DNA from: Cryoendolithus antarcticus
Taxonomy: Eukaryota; Ascomycota; Dothideomycetes; Cladosporiales; Cladosporiaceae
Direction: 5' to 3'
Assembly (NCBI GenBank): GCA_002077065.1
Contig: NAJO01000006.1
Coordinates: forward strand, 992,001 to 1,056,000
DNA: 64,000 nt
In this document: piece after piece, positions 22,480-34,649 of the stretch
Numbering within the stretch: position 1 is the first letter of the stretch
Layout of the letters: every line of letters begins with the position of its first letter
Translations under genes and position numbers: made by a program
Notes under the pieces: generated by a model
Told to the model about the DNA's origin: nothing
The model's database searches: none
What the model saw: the letters and a program-made list of their open reading frames with translations, nothing else

Positions 22480-23660
22480 TAGTCGCTACTACCCTATCGC
22501 TCCGGTTGCTACTATCTACTTCACTATAGCCTTGCTATCTCCGCCGCCTCTTAGCGCTCTACGTACTACTACTAGCCTCTACCTACTACCTTATTAGAAC
22601 GCCGTAGCTACCGCCTTACTACTACCGTATAATCGGATCTAAAGGAGATAATAAAGATACGTATATAGAGGCTAGCTACGACGCTCTATAGTCTAAATCG
22701 CTATAGCCTCGCTACCGCCTTAAAGAGTTCCGCTACGCTATAACCCCTAGTAATAAGGACTAGTACCTTCGATTAGCGGATATATTATAGGTTAAGGAGT
22801 ACGCCGCTCGTAGAGTACTCGGAACGGATAGTAAGGAGTTAGCGCTATACGCTATCTATAGGATTAAGTATAGTCGTAAGGTTATAGAGAACGGTAAGGG
22901 GATAGAGTAGCTAGCTCCTTACTACTAGTATATACGTAAAGGTCGTAGGCCTTAACCGGTATTTATAGATTAGAAGGAGATATACCGGAGTTATAGGAAG
23001 TAGAGTAAGGATAGCTATATAGTATAGTCTAAGGGAGAGGAGGATAAGGAGATACCTACGGTTATTAGAGGTAGAGTAGAGGATAGTAGATATTTAGCCT
23101 TTAAGGAATATACGGCGCGGTGCCTTAATATAGCGAATAACTAGCTAGGAGAGAAGCGTATTAAAGTAATTATAGAGCTTAGCGAGGCGTACTACGAGGA
23201 GACGGCGTAGATTAAGGAGGCGCCGGAGTACGCTATAGCTTAATTACGTAATATTCGAATAGTATAGCGTACGACCGGATCTTAGAGATAGAAGGTAAGG
23301 TACTAGCGAGGCTATATAAGGCTCGCGGCGAGGCGATAATTAATCTAATAGCTATAAAGGTACTAGTAGAAAGGCTATAGGCGCGCGAGGTACTATACGA
23401 GGCTAGCTACGATCCGGTAGAAGATATATAGGTAAAGCTATAGGAGTTCGATACTACTACGATTACGGCCGAGGGTAATCTAGAGGAGCTCGATATAGCT
23501 ATATTATCGGCTAAGGGTTATCTAGAGTAGGCGGAGTAGGGCCTTACTATCGCGATAAGGTAGGTAGATTAGCTAGATACGGTAAAGGTAGGGTATATTA
23601 CTACGGCGGAGGAGCGTAACTAGATAGTAAAGGAGGAGCCGGAGGACGAGTAGCCGCCTA
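22480..23660 (+). repeat. RIP-degraded direct repeat, copy 1
   Basis: It shares order and many short identical stretches with 34650-35790, for example TTAGCGCTATACGCTAT at 22838 and again near 34991, AGGAGGATAAGGAGATACCTA, here split in reading, and GGCGCGCGAG near 23370 and 35545. When RIP-type stops are ignored, one forward frame reads as low-complexity charged protein. It could be a duplicated coding module of the host element or two related elements side by side. Confidence 0.6.
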
Positions 23661-23931
23661 CGATAAGCGAGTATAGTACGAGGCATAGTACGAGGAGTAC
23701 TAATATATAGAGTATTAAACTAGATACGGCTATAGCCCCTACTACTAGTTTAGTTATCGTAGTAGCCTCGTAGCGATTCGGTCTTACTTCGGTAGTACTT
23801 TACCGATATTTTATAGAGCTCTTAATACCTTAACGCCTCCTACCTACTTTAACTATACGTAATACCTCGTCTAAGGATCGACCTAGAGCTATATACCGAT
23901 TAGATCGGCTACTAGTTAGAGTGATAAAGGA

Positions 23932-24123
23932 TATCTATAGTATAGGTATCTCGCAGCGTATAGGGCGACACTAAGCAAGCACTGCCTAGATCCTAAGACT
24001 AATCGCTGCTTTGCGCATAATCCGCCTACGACTCGTAGGTGGTACGTATATAGCCGCTAAGCGTAGTACCTTAGGCACTAAGGCTACTACAACTTTACTA
24101 TATACTAACTACGCCCTATAACA
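23932..24123. mobile_element. solo LTR (192 bp) with target duplication TAGAG
   Basis: It begins TGATAAAGGATATC and ends CCTATAACA, so it has the TG..CA ends of an LTR. TAGAG lies directly on both sides (23927-23931 and 24124-24128). It is a diverged relative of the two 202-bp LTRs at 27424 and 33722. The internal part of the element is absent, as expected after recombination between two LTRs. Confidence 0.92.
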
Positions 24124-24669
24124 TAGAGAGCGAGGGCCTACGTATAGACGAGGTCGTTTAATAACTAGCTAATACGTATTAAGTTACTATAGGCCGCCGT
24201 ACCCTTATACGCTTCCTTACTAGTACTAGTATTAGTATTACGAAGTATTACGTTAACGATTACGACCTTAAGACCCGTATCGTCTACTTCTACTATTAGG
24301 TCTAATGCTCCGATAAAGAGAGCCTCCGAATACTTATAAGAAATAGTATTATTATATCGCGGTAGCGGCTCCGTCGGATACGGTAATTAATAGGCCTCCT
24401 ATAACGATTAAGAGGCTATCGCCGTACGGAGATAGAGTATATAATAGAAGTCGCGTTAGCGGAGGAGATAGAACTAGGGCAAATTAAGGACTTTAGTAAG
24501 TATCGCTTAGCTTAGTTTATACGCTTACGGTATAATATCGTTAGCCGGTACGACTCGTAGAGCCCTCGTAGCGCTAAATCGCTAAGGGCTACTACTACTA
24601 TATTTATTAGAGTCGCTATAGTACCCTAGCGATTTAGCCGAGCTAAATCGCTACGGCCTAGCTATAGCC

Positions 24670-27423
24670 TCGTTACTAACCCTCTTATAGTAAGAAACTC
24701 TACGCTATCGTACGCCGCGACTATCCTAAGGTAATCGAGCTACGAAGGTAGAGAGTAAAGCGGTATCGAGGTAAGATTATTATACTAGGGCCGAACTACT
24801 ACCTATTAATAGATAGCTACTATAAGCTCGAGAAGTAGGGTATATAGATCTATACCGCTATCGACGTCTACTTACGGTATATTATATAGATCTATATTAG
24901 TATTACCGTAAGGTCTTAGGTCTCCGTACTCGCTTAGTATATCGCTACGGTACGGTATAACGGTACGATACCGCTTCGTATTCGATCCGATCGCGGTAGA
25001 GAGACTATATTAGCTACTACCGCTTACTTTACGCTTAGTAAGGCGGTACGTACGAAGCCGGATAGTACGGACTTATTAATCGAGGATGCCTTTATACCTA
25101 GTACGAGTAAAGAGAACGTAAGTATTAAGATATAGTAGAACTAATAGACTCGCGTAACGCTTAGTCGCTAGCGTAAGTTCTTTAATAAGCTTAGTAGTAT
25201 ACGCCTTTATATTAGAGATCGCCTCGCGTACCGCCTCGCCTTCTTCGCTATATATATTCCTATTATCCGTACCGAATACCTAGACTTTATAGACCTATAG
25301 AACTATTACCGTATCCGTAAGTAGCGAGGCGGCTATATTATCTATAGTAGGCTATACTAGCTTTATTACTACCTATAAGAGTCCGGCGGTATCGAATATA
25401 GCGTACCGGTAGACTAGGCCTTACTAGATACTATAGAAGGCGACGTAGTAGGCTTTAGTACGTACTCGTAGCTAAATTATAGCTACCTCGCTAATATCTA
25501 TATAGAGCTTAACGAGTACCTCCTAGCGAATACTAAAGAATAGTATAATATAGTATTATACTTCCTTAGCTTTAACGACCTCGATAGCCGTTAATATACC
25601 GAGGATCGATAATAGCGCCGGTATTAACTAGCCTACCTATAGCTACGAGATACGATATAGGAGTACCTCGATTACGGTAATAAGGTAGCTCTAGACGAGT
25701 ACCCTAGGGCTACTAGCCCTAATTAATTCTAGCGTATAAATATACTACTACGCGAGGCTATAGCGGACCTACGCGAGGCGAACGTAGCTACCGAAAGGCT
25801 ACTAGATCTAGATATAGACGACTAGATTGCCTTCCGTAAGCGCGAGGCTAACGGCGAGGGCGACGAGGTATATACTAGGCTCCGTCGCGAATTATAGTAA
25901 GCCGCTAACTTTAATATAGACGATAACGCTATACGCCGCTAATAGGAGCTAGAGCTATAGATAAGAGAGGCTAAGGATAAGGCCGAGGTAGCTATACTTT
26001 AGGAGTAACTATAGTAGTACGCTAACGACGATAATAGGCCGGAGAATATTAAGGGTCTCCTTATTAATCCCGCCCTTTAAGTATACGTATAGCGATTCTA
26101 CCGCGAGGCATTTAATCTTATCGTACGGCGTAATCTATACTATAGGGCTATATTATATAAGGATACTAACTCGCTATAGAATCGCTATACGCTCGCTCTA
26201 AGCGACGTAATATAAGAACGCTATATATAGTATCGCTACGGAATCGCTACGGAATCGCGGCCGAGTTATAGTACTAATTACGATACGTCTATTTTTATTC
26301 CTACTCGCTATATACTCGCTATATACTAGTAGTCCCCTTATACTTTAAAAGCTAGCCGCTTTACTCTTCCTTTTCCTTACTTCCTTTCCTTATAACCCTC
26401 CTTTAATCGTAATATAACGTCTAACCTCTAGGGTACCTTCTATCTAAAGGAGGGCTTTAATTATATAGAGATATACGGCAACTATAACTAGTGCGAGGTC
26501 TATAGTAAGTCTAATCCGAATCTACTACTAACGTAGGCTCCGGCGCCTCGAACTACGTAACGCTAACCTAGTATTAGCGCCGGCGAGGCGGGTACTAGGC
26601 CGTAGCGAGTCGAAGGTAGGTTAAGGGTAAGTATTTAGTATACTATATATTAGCTATTTTACTTTACGAGGCTAATTACGATCCTAGTACGAGGCGGGTC
26701 CCGCTCTACTAGGCTACCGTAGCTTCCCTTCTATCCCTTTAAGGGATATCGTCGAAGCCGCTCGCTAGGCTACCTTCGATTCTCGTCGTACGTACGCCGG
26801 TAGAGTAACTATTACCGGTCGTCGTAGTACTATTACCGCCGCTTAAGGGCATCCTCCGCTAAATACTAGTACTATACGACCTATAAAGCTACTACCTCCG
26901 GCCTTTCGCTATAAGGCTAAAATATATACGTAGTACGTATACGCCTTAGACGAAGGTAATAGCTACTCGGAGCCGTACTACCTTACTATCTAGAAGGATA
27001 GCTTCTACTAGTATACGTACGAAGTATCCGGATCCTCCGTTATCGACTTTATTATCGCTCGTTTAGGTATAAGCCTTATCGTACGCGACCTACCTAGCTA
27101 TATAGAGCACTTCTTCTACGCTAGCTTTACTAACGATACCCTATATCCTATTACCTTTAACTATACTAATAGCGAGTCCCTCGAGGAGTAATAGATAAAG
27201 TTCGATAATAGTAAGAGGGATAGTAAGGAGTTTAAGATCGTAGTATAGTAGCGTACTATTACGAATCTAGCCGTATCCTCGCCGCTAGCCTCGTAGCCGT
27301 CGCTAATACCTACTCCTAAGAAGCCTAATAAAGGCTCTCGTATAGCCTTACTACGAGCCTCGGCTACCTCGTTAAAGCGGAAGAGGCCTTCCCCTAAGAA
27401 GGGCTCTAAGGCCGCGGCGGTAC
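24670..27423 (+). pseudogene. RIP-killed integrase-core (DDE) transposase relic
   Basis: One forward frame is readable if in-frame TAG/TAA are taken as RIP-converted codons. It has the order of the fungal integrase-core transposon proteins: a first catalytic-type Asp at 24812-24814 in LLIDSYYKL followed by AIDVYLRYII; RSDRG at 24983-24997 with the second Asp 59 residues later; and TSKEN then IKI plus two stops. There the third acidic residue is expected but AAG (Lys, 25127-25129) is found. ATTGAG to ATTAAG is a TpG-to-TpA change, the RIP pattern. The frame continues as a long charged region to the Gypsy insertion at 27424 and resumes at 33929, reaching a stop near 34305. Coding capacity is destroyed. 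Confidence 0.65.
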
Positions 27424-27625
27424 TAATAAAGGATATCTATAGTATAGGTATCTCGCAACGTATAGGACGACCCTAGGTAAGCACTGCCTAGATCCTAAGA
27501 CTAATCGCTACTTTGCGCATTATCCGCCTACTACTCGTAGGTAGTGCGTATATAGCCGCTAAGCTTCGTGCCTAAGGCTATTAGACTTCGACGCCTACGC
27601 TATATACTAACCACGTCCTATAATA
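27424..27625 (-). repeat. 3' LTR of the Gypsy element
   Basis: 202 bp. It differs from the other LTR at nine positions, all transitions in CpA/TpG context, eight of them mutated in this copy, including the first TG, which has become TA. Confidence 0.93.
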
Positions 27626-28096
27626 ATTGCCTCCCCTCCTATATCAGTCGTCCTCGACTAAGCGGAATAGCATATAGCGTAGGCGACAACTTCCTATCGT
27701 CGTAGTATGTTTGTTACCGAGGTGACTATATAGCAATCGTAGGAATATGCATTCCTTTATCGTAGGCGAGACGCGTGTTCGTGATATGCGCGTAGAGTAC
27801 GCAAATCAACTCCCTCGCGTGCCTTCTATTGTTTAGCTTTATAGAATATTGTAGAATTTCCTAGTTAGGATAATAATAATAAAGCGCTCCGCTTGCTTAT
27901 AAGCTACGCTTTTCCTGCTCCCTTCTCAATACACTCACGCCTCTTATAAGTTGTTTTTATTAAGCGTACTATAAGCTCGTCGTACTATATACGTACGTAC
28001 TACGCACGTTTCCCGCACGTATACCGTAATAGCGACTAACAACTTAACTCCCCTTATTAAGATCTATAACTAGTGTATTCCCTACCTTAACGATAA

Positions 28097-28726
28097 TATA
28101 GACGGTACGCGTTATTCCTACGCTTCGTAAGCGCTTCGCAAGTACCTCGTAGGCTAATAGCTTAAGTAGAGTACGACTACGATACGGACTTCGGTCCCTT
28201 CGCCTAGAAGTGCTAGCGCTACGTAAGCGGTAAGTATGCGTGTATACCGACCGACTAGGCCCTAATCCCCTTCCTTAACGAGGTCGTCCGCGCGCGCGCT
28301 ACGCTTGCGCGTAACCTAGAGGGCGACGACGCCCCGGATGCGCGCCTCCTACGTGCCGCGCGCGCCTATGCCGACGTCCTAGCCGCTAAGCTTAAGGTCC
28401 TAGACCGTAACCGTAATAAGCTCGCCGGCGACCGCGCGTCGCCTCGTAAGCCTACCGTAGGCGGTGCGTAGGCGGGCCGCAATACTAACGTCTCTATTCT
28501 AGAGATATAGTCGCTACGCCGCGGCGTGCTAGCGTTAGTAGAGTTAGGGAAGGTAGTAAGTTTTTTCTAAACATTTTTTGCCGCGCGTAGCGTATACTAA
28601 CTCCCTACGTAGGGCCTACGCCTCGTAGGCGCTACGCTAGCTGACCTCGCCGGCGTCGACGCGCTACTAGGCCCGGACGGCCCCGCCGCCGCCCTCGAGG
28701 AGGAGGAGGAGAGCGAGGAGGAGTAA
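28097..28726 (+). pseudogene. antisense accessory coding relic inside the Gypsy element
   Basis: Between the end of integrase and the 3' LTR the plus strand, opposite to gag-pol, carries a frame with clear coding bias. It reads on through a few TAG codons of RIP type and ends at TAA 28724-28726 after an acidic run (EEEEESEEE). It contains DTDFGPFA, GKYACIPTD, ALIPFLNEVVRARATLARNLEG and a Leu/Ala-rich helix, with partial resemblance to fungal proteins bearing short Cys-x2-Cys segments. A 57-nt intron (28556-28612) with GTAAG, a TACTAAC branch point and a TAG acceptor keeps the frame. The start is uncertain and function unknown. Confidence 0.5.
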
Positions 28727-28789
28727 GGAGGAAGAAGGAGAGGAGAGGAGAGGAGGTAAGAGAGGGGCGGTAGGTCCGCTAGTATACTC

Positions 28790-31700
28790 CCGTCGCCGCC
28801 CCTGCTCTACGGCGGCGTTACGCCTGCGTGGCGCGGTAGGAAATTGATAACTTCCTACCCACTTACTTCTTACCGTCTTACCCGCTTCGCTCTCGTTGAC
28901 TTCGTGCTCCTAGCCTACGCCTCCTATACGCTAATTAGCTCCTTAGCTCCCTTATAGTGTTCTTTTAGCTCCTAACTAGTATATTCTTCTAGCTATCCTT
29001 TCTACTAGACCAAATACTATTGCTTGCCCTTCCACTTCTTAGAGCCTTAGATTGCCTTAACTTCCTACTCGTTATTATGCTCTGCTAGAGGTATAGGCTT
29101 AGTAGGCTCCTCGCCTGCTCTCTGCCTCCATAGCTTAAGCAACGATATATAGAAGACATTATGAATGATATACGACGTTAGAAGTGATAGGCGATAAGCT
29201 TGCGGCCCGACTACGTCACGGATCCGAAACGGCCCGACGTACTTAGCGCTAAGCTTCTTCTTTTCGCCTTATAGGCGCAGATTCGTTATTGATAATAGCA
29301 CCTTATTACCGACTTTGAACGTTATCGGCTTCTAGCGCTTGTTCTAGTACATCTTCTGCGACTCCTAGGCTATACGCTAGCGCTCTATAAGCGCCGCGTA
29401 TACGCTTCGCATGCTTCTTGCACGCTTAGCCGCTACTAGTACCTTCTCCTCCCGAGATTCGTCTCGAATCGGGTCTCGGATATCTAGATGCCAACTATAT
29501 AACAGCTCGAAGGGACTTATGCGAGTCGCCTGGTACACGCTATTATTAACCGCAAATTTAGCTTACTATAGCTTTAAAGACCATTAATCTTGTTCTTTAG
29601 AAGAATAACATCGTAAGTACTATTCTAGTGTCTAATTTATTCTTTCTGTTTGTCTATCTATCTATAGGTGAAACGCTATGCTTAGCTTATGCTTTATATA
29701 CGCTTCGAATACGAAGTCACTCTAGTAATAGCTAGTGAAGATTAAACCTCGATCGGTAAGCAAACCTACTAGCACACTATACTAGCGAACAATACGCTCT
29801 ATAAGGATCCGCGCAAGCTCTACGCTTATATAGCGCTTAGTTATCGCTACGTATAGATTTATCTTCGTGTACCTATCGACGATCACTAGGATAGCATCAT
29901 AATTCTAGCTATTATGCACGCTTAGAGGTAGATTAGTGATCATGTCCATAGTTAGCTCTTACTACGGCCTATCTAGTATACGCAACGCTTGCGCATCGCT
30001 ATACGGCCGATAGCGTCTCGTTTTCATGTATTCGTAATTCGAATATATAGCTATACGCTCTTCGACATCCTTCGCTAGTGAAGGCCACTAATACTTGCGC
30101 CGTAGCAGCTTCTCTATCTTGTCGCGACCGAAGTAGCCTACTAATTCATCGTTATAATGAATGCGCATAAGTTTAGCACGCGTGGCGCTATCGCTAGGCA
30201 CGTATAACGCGTTGTTATAATACCAAAGTCTATTAGCCTTATGCTACGCATGCTCCTCGCTAGCGAGGCGCTCGCGAAGCGTAGGTAACTCGCTATCGCT
30301 TTTTTGCAATACGCTAATCAAGCTGGCCAAGTCGTCTGCTAGACCCCTAAAAGGATCTTCGCTTCTAGCTACCGCATTCACCACCGCTCGGATTATGACT
30401 ACGTAAGGCGCGTCGCCTACGGTTCGTAAGTGGTTCTCTTGCTATCCTACTCGGACTCGGCCAATAATTAGGGCCAAGTCCGAAGAAGTCTCCTATACTG
30501 CAAGCTTGTTCTATAGTGTTAGTAGAAGATAGGGAACCGCTTACGACTCGCCTACGTAGTCTAGTCTCCGCGAAGGTACGTCGGCTAGATTTGACTTGCC
30601 TAAGCGGTGCTTAATAGCAAAGTCGAATGAAGCTAAGAAGGTAGCCTACCTAGCTTGCCTTCTATTAAGCTGCTTTACTCCCATGAATCCCCGGAGATTG
30701 TTATGATCGGTAAGCACCTACACCGCATACGTAGCGCCTTCGAGGTAGTAGCGGAACTGCTTAAAGCCCTCGACAATCGCTAACAACTCTCTATCGTAGG
30801 TCTCGTAATTTTGCTTAGCTAGAATAAGCTTTCTAGACTAGAATGCAATAGGATACTACCCCGTATGCTCCTCGCCTTCGAATAGCAGCTACGACAATAT
30901 CGCCGCAATAGCGAACTATAAAGCGTCTATTTCTATCCGGAGCCTCGCCTTAGGGTCATAATGTCGTAGTATAGGCGCCTGCATAAAGGCTGCCTTAGTT
31001 ATACGGAACGCATGCTCCTCGCTTACGCCCTATTCTAGCGGTCTAGTCTTTTTCCTATTCTTCGCTCCCTTAGTCAAGCTCGTTAAAGGAGCGACGATCT
31101 TGGAATACGAACGAATAAACCTTCTATAGAAATTCGCGAAGCCTAAGAACACTTGGACTTCCCTAAAGGTTGTAGGAGTTAGCTACTCCTCGATTATGGC
31201 TACCCTACGAGTATCTATCGAGACGCCTACGGTGCTCACTATATACCTAAGGTACTTAGTCTCTTTAGTGAAGAACGAGCACTTTTTCCGGTTCCTATAC
31301 AAGGCAAACTTCCGGAGCCTCGCTAGCATAGCGCGTAGGTCTCGTACGTAGTCCTTACGCGAGTCGCTATAGATAAGGATATCATCTAGGTATACCATAT
31401 AGCAAATATCTACCAATCCGGCCAAGGCACGATTAATGTATGCTTGAAACGTGGCCGGTGCATTTGTTAAGCCGAAAGGCATGATATTATACTCGAAGTA
31501 GCCGTAGCGCGTGCGAAACGTAGTCTTCTAGCGGTCGCTACGCTTAATAGCAATGCGGTGATACGCATCCTTTAAGTCTAAGGTTAAGAACCAATTGGCT
31601 TGGCCTAAGCGATTAAGCGTCTTACTAATTAAGGGCAAGGGATGCCTATTCTTAATCGTGATAGCGTTTAATCCTCGATAATCGACATATAAGCGAAGTA

Positions 31701-33420
31701 TACCATCCTTCTTTAGCATAAATAAGATAGGCGCACCCGCCTCGCTTTCGCTACGCGTGATCCACCTATTCTTAAGCGCTTGCTCGATGTATTCACGAAG
31801 CACTTCAAGCTCCTTCACCGACAAATTATATAGGGGCCGAAATAGAGGCCGCTAGTTTAGCTCTAGAACAATCGCATGCTCTACGCCTTCGGGTAGCGGG
31901 CGACCCGCAATGTCTCCGCTAGGGATAACATCTTCGAAGTCTTAAATCTCTACCGGAAGGTCAAGAGAATTAGAGACCGACCGTACGGACATAGCGTAGA
32001 TTAAGGAGCCTCGCTTAAGGTCCGTATAGAACGCGCTTGCTAAGCGCACGCGAACTAACGGCAACTCGGCCTCCTTAGCGTACTACTATAGGTCTCTTCT
32101 ACTATCGACTACTACGCCATATTCTCGCCTCTAAGGGCGGCCTAGGAGTATATCAACATCACCTAGTTCGGTAGCAAAGAAGATAGCTTCCGTTATGCGG
32201 TCTGCCTACGAGGAATCTACGAGGTGTAGGCGTATATAATAGGCTCCGTAGCAGCGACCCTTGCTGCTATTAAAGCCCTTAATTTAGGGCAAAGGCATAT
32301 CGACCTTCTCTAGCCTCTAAGCTCTTACCTTTACTATAGAGATTAAGTTAACTTCTACCGCATCGTTAAGCATATACACTACCTTATAGCGAGCCGTATA
32401 CGCCTCGACTACGCCGCTTAAGCGCTTCGTCGGCCAAGAGCTCCTACTATCCTAGATCGATACTTAACGTACCGAAGCTAGTTAGGCCTTCCCTTCTTTT
32501 AGCTTTGGGGCTTTTCCGAGAGACGACTTTGCTTCGCTAGCGCCGACCTTGCGAGCCGCACGCTTGTCGCCCTTAGCCCACTTATGTTTATTCGGGCAGT
32601 TAGGGCGAATATACCCGTATTCCTTGTAGCCGTAGCACTGCGGGCCCTTAGAGGAATCTCCTTCTCTCCGAGGAAACAAAGGAGGACCCTCGTTCCTTAG
32701 GGCCGGCTTCTAGTGTTTCGAAGGCGGCTATTTCTAAGCTTCGCTTACGTGACGCTTATAAGTCGCATACGCGACGCTTACGCCGCGCCCCGTAGACTTA
32801 AGTCGCGTAGCTAGCGAAACCAAGTCCTCCCTACGCTTTAGCGCATTATAGTATATAATAATTACCGTGCGCAGCGTAGGCCTTAACTTTGCGAGTAGGT
32901 GGCGAGTACGCTGCTCCTACGTATACGGATCTATCTGCTCTTCGAGCGTTGCTAGTTTAGTAGTAAACGCTTATATAGACTAGTTCTCGCCTTGCCTTAC
33001 AGTCTCATAAGCGATAGTTATGCTTAGACTACGGTTTATAGGGTCCTCGACTGCGTCTTAGACGAACCGTATAAAGTCTACCTACGAATACATTTCGAGT
33101 TTAGACACGCTATTATTCTAGTGCCACGTCTTACGCGGTTCACCTACGAGGAACATAACACTATATAAGACCCTCTATTGGTCTAACTAGTAAGCGTCGG
33201 GAGCGAGTGCAAATACTAGCTCTAACGACCTCATAAAGTCCCTTGCCTCTTTCAAGGTCTTTCCCTTAAATAGGTCTAGCTCACGAAGCCTAGGCCTACT
33301 CGAAGGTACGCGTCGTATAGGGAGCGCATGCGAGCCGACTACGCTAGGCATAATACTCGCACGACCGTCTCCGTCGATATCGTCGTTAAACACCTCCGGC
33401 TCCCTAAGGCCATCGGAAGA
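28790..33420 (-). pseudogene. gag-pol relic of the Gypsy element
   Basis: Fragments still open are 33393-33187 (gag-like, ending in LELVFALAPDAY), 32679-32482 (zinc-knuckle region), 31824-31528 and 31482-31183 (reverse transcriptase). The knuckle reads CYGYKEYGYIRPNCP: the second Cys and the His of the CCHC have become Tyr, both C-to-T or G-to-A changes. Reverse transcriptase shows KKDGILRLYVDYRGLN, LDLKDAYHRI, PFGLTNAPATFQAYIN and the catalytic YLDDILIYS. Further left, frames interrupted by single TAG codons show integrase motifs VDRYTK (29873-29890) and TDRG (near 29750), then a C-terminal YVGPFRI region. The polyprotein is inactivated by stop codons and missense RIP changes, though the catalytic YLDD survives. 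Confidence 0.88.
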
Positions 33421-33721
33421 TCCCGTAGGAGTATAGCCCGCTGCATTTCGACGTCGCAGGGTCTCTAATTAACGCTCGAGGGTTGCAATCTCGATCTAGC
33501 CTCGGAGCATGTCGCGACGGCGTAGTACGCGCCTCGCCTACTACTCCTCTACGGCCTCGTCTGCAACCTTATCCTCGATTGTCCGCTACACCTCTTCTAA
33601 GCCTTTAATAGCTACTACTATCGCGGCGCCTACGTCGCGCAGGCGCTCCTTAGGAGCGTCGCCTATATCTAACATACCGTCTTCGTCCTATAGGCTGCGA
33701 AGTAGGGCGAGCGATTAGAAT

Positions 33722-33923
33722 TGATAAAGGATATCTATAGTATAGGTATCTCGCAACGTATAGGACGACCCTAGGCAAGCACTACCTAGATCCTAAGACT
33801 AATCGCTGCTTTGCGCATTATCCGCCTACTACTCGTAGGTGGTGCGTATACAGCCGCCAAGCTTCGTGCCTAAGGCTATTAGACTTCGACGCCTACGCTG
33901 CATACTAACCACGTCCTATAATA
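33722..33923 (-). repeat. 5' LTR of the Gypsy element
   Basis: 202 bp, starting TGATAAAGG on the plus strand. It is 193/202 identical to 27424-27625. Its terminal CA has become TA in both copies, whereas the solo LTR at 23932 keeps CA. Confidence 0.93.
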
Positions 33924-34649
33924 GGTACGTAAGCGTATAGTACTACCGCCTTTAGATTATAACGACGAAGAAGACGACGATACGTCTATCTTTATTAAAC
34001 CCGAGAAGAACCTCGATACGCCGCCTATTAACCCTTTAAAGCCGCTTCCCTTTATTAACCTTAATACGCTAATTACGTATTATCCCCGTAGGGGTAGTAT
34101 CTCGGAGCTAAGCGAGGTAGCCGGTAGAGAGCACTACTAGCTCTTTTACGAGGCTAAGAACTAGGCTTAGTACGAGGCGAACTCTTCGGCCGATAAGGAC
34201 CTACCTAACGACCCTCGGTAGCTACTATAACGGCCTTAGGCCTCGAAGCGTACGATTAAGCCCTCGGACCGCGAGCTACGGGGGAGGAGGTAATTAGTAA
34301 ATAGATAAGAAGGGTAGTAGTAGTCTAGGAGGTAACGCGGGTAGTATAGTAACGGTTAATTAAGTATAGCGCCTCGCGCTTACTCTACCGTAGCCTCGCG
34401 GTAATAGTATAAGATAGTAGAGGAGGATATTCGAGTATCTATTTAAGCGTATAGCCTCGTAGCTACCTTACTATAGCCTCGCGGTACTCTTACTAGTAGT
34501 ATAAGTATAATAATACGGTCGTTCTTTCCTTACCTATATTTATACGTACGATTCCCCTACGCGAGGCGTTACGATTCTTACTTTACCGTTTACTACTTAC
34601 TTTACTGTTTACTACTTACTTTAATAACTACCTCCTACTTCTATTTATA

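Larger units (their letters stand above)
27424..33923 (-). mobile_element. complete Ty3/Gypsy LTR retrotransposon, 6,500 bp
   Basis: Two 202-bp LTRs (27424-27625 and 33722-33923) enclose the internal region, and the 5-bp target duplication GGTAC flanks it (27419-27423 and 33924-33928). Transcription direction is leftward: gag relic at about 33.0-33.4 kb, zinc knuckle near 32.6 kb, reverse transcriptase 31.1-31.9 kb, RNase H about 30.6-31.0 kb, integrase 29.4-30.2 kb. A purine-rich tract (minus strand AGGAGGGGAGGC, 27629-27640) sits just before the 3' LTR. I could not recognise a tRNA primer site. RIP is partial, far milder than in the surrounding DNA, consistent with a later arrival. The order reverse transcriptase, RNase H, integrase identifies Ty3/Gypsy. 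Confidence 0.95.
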
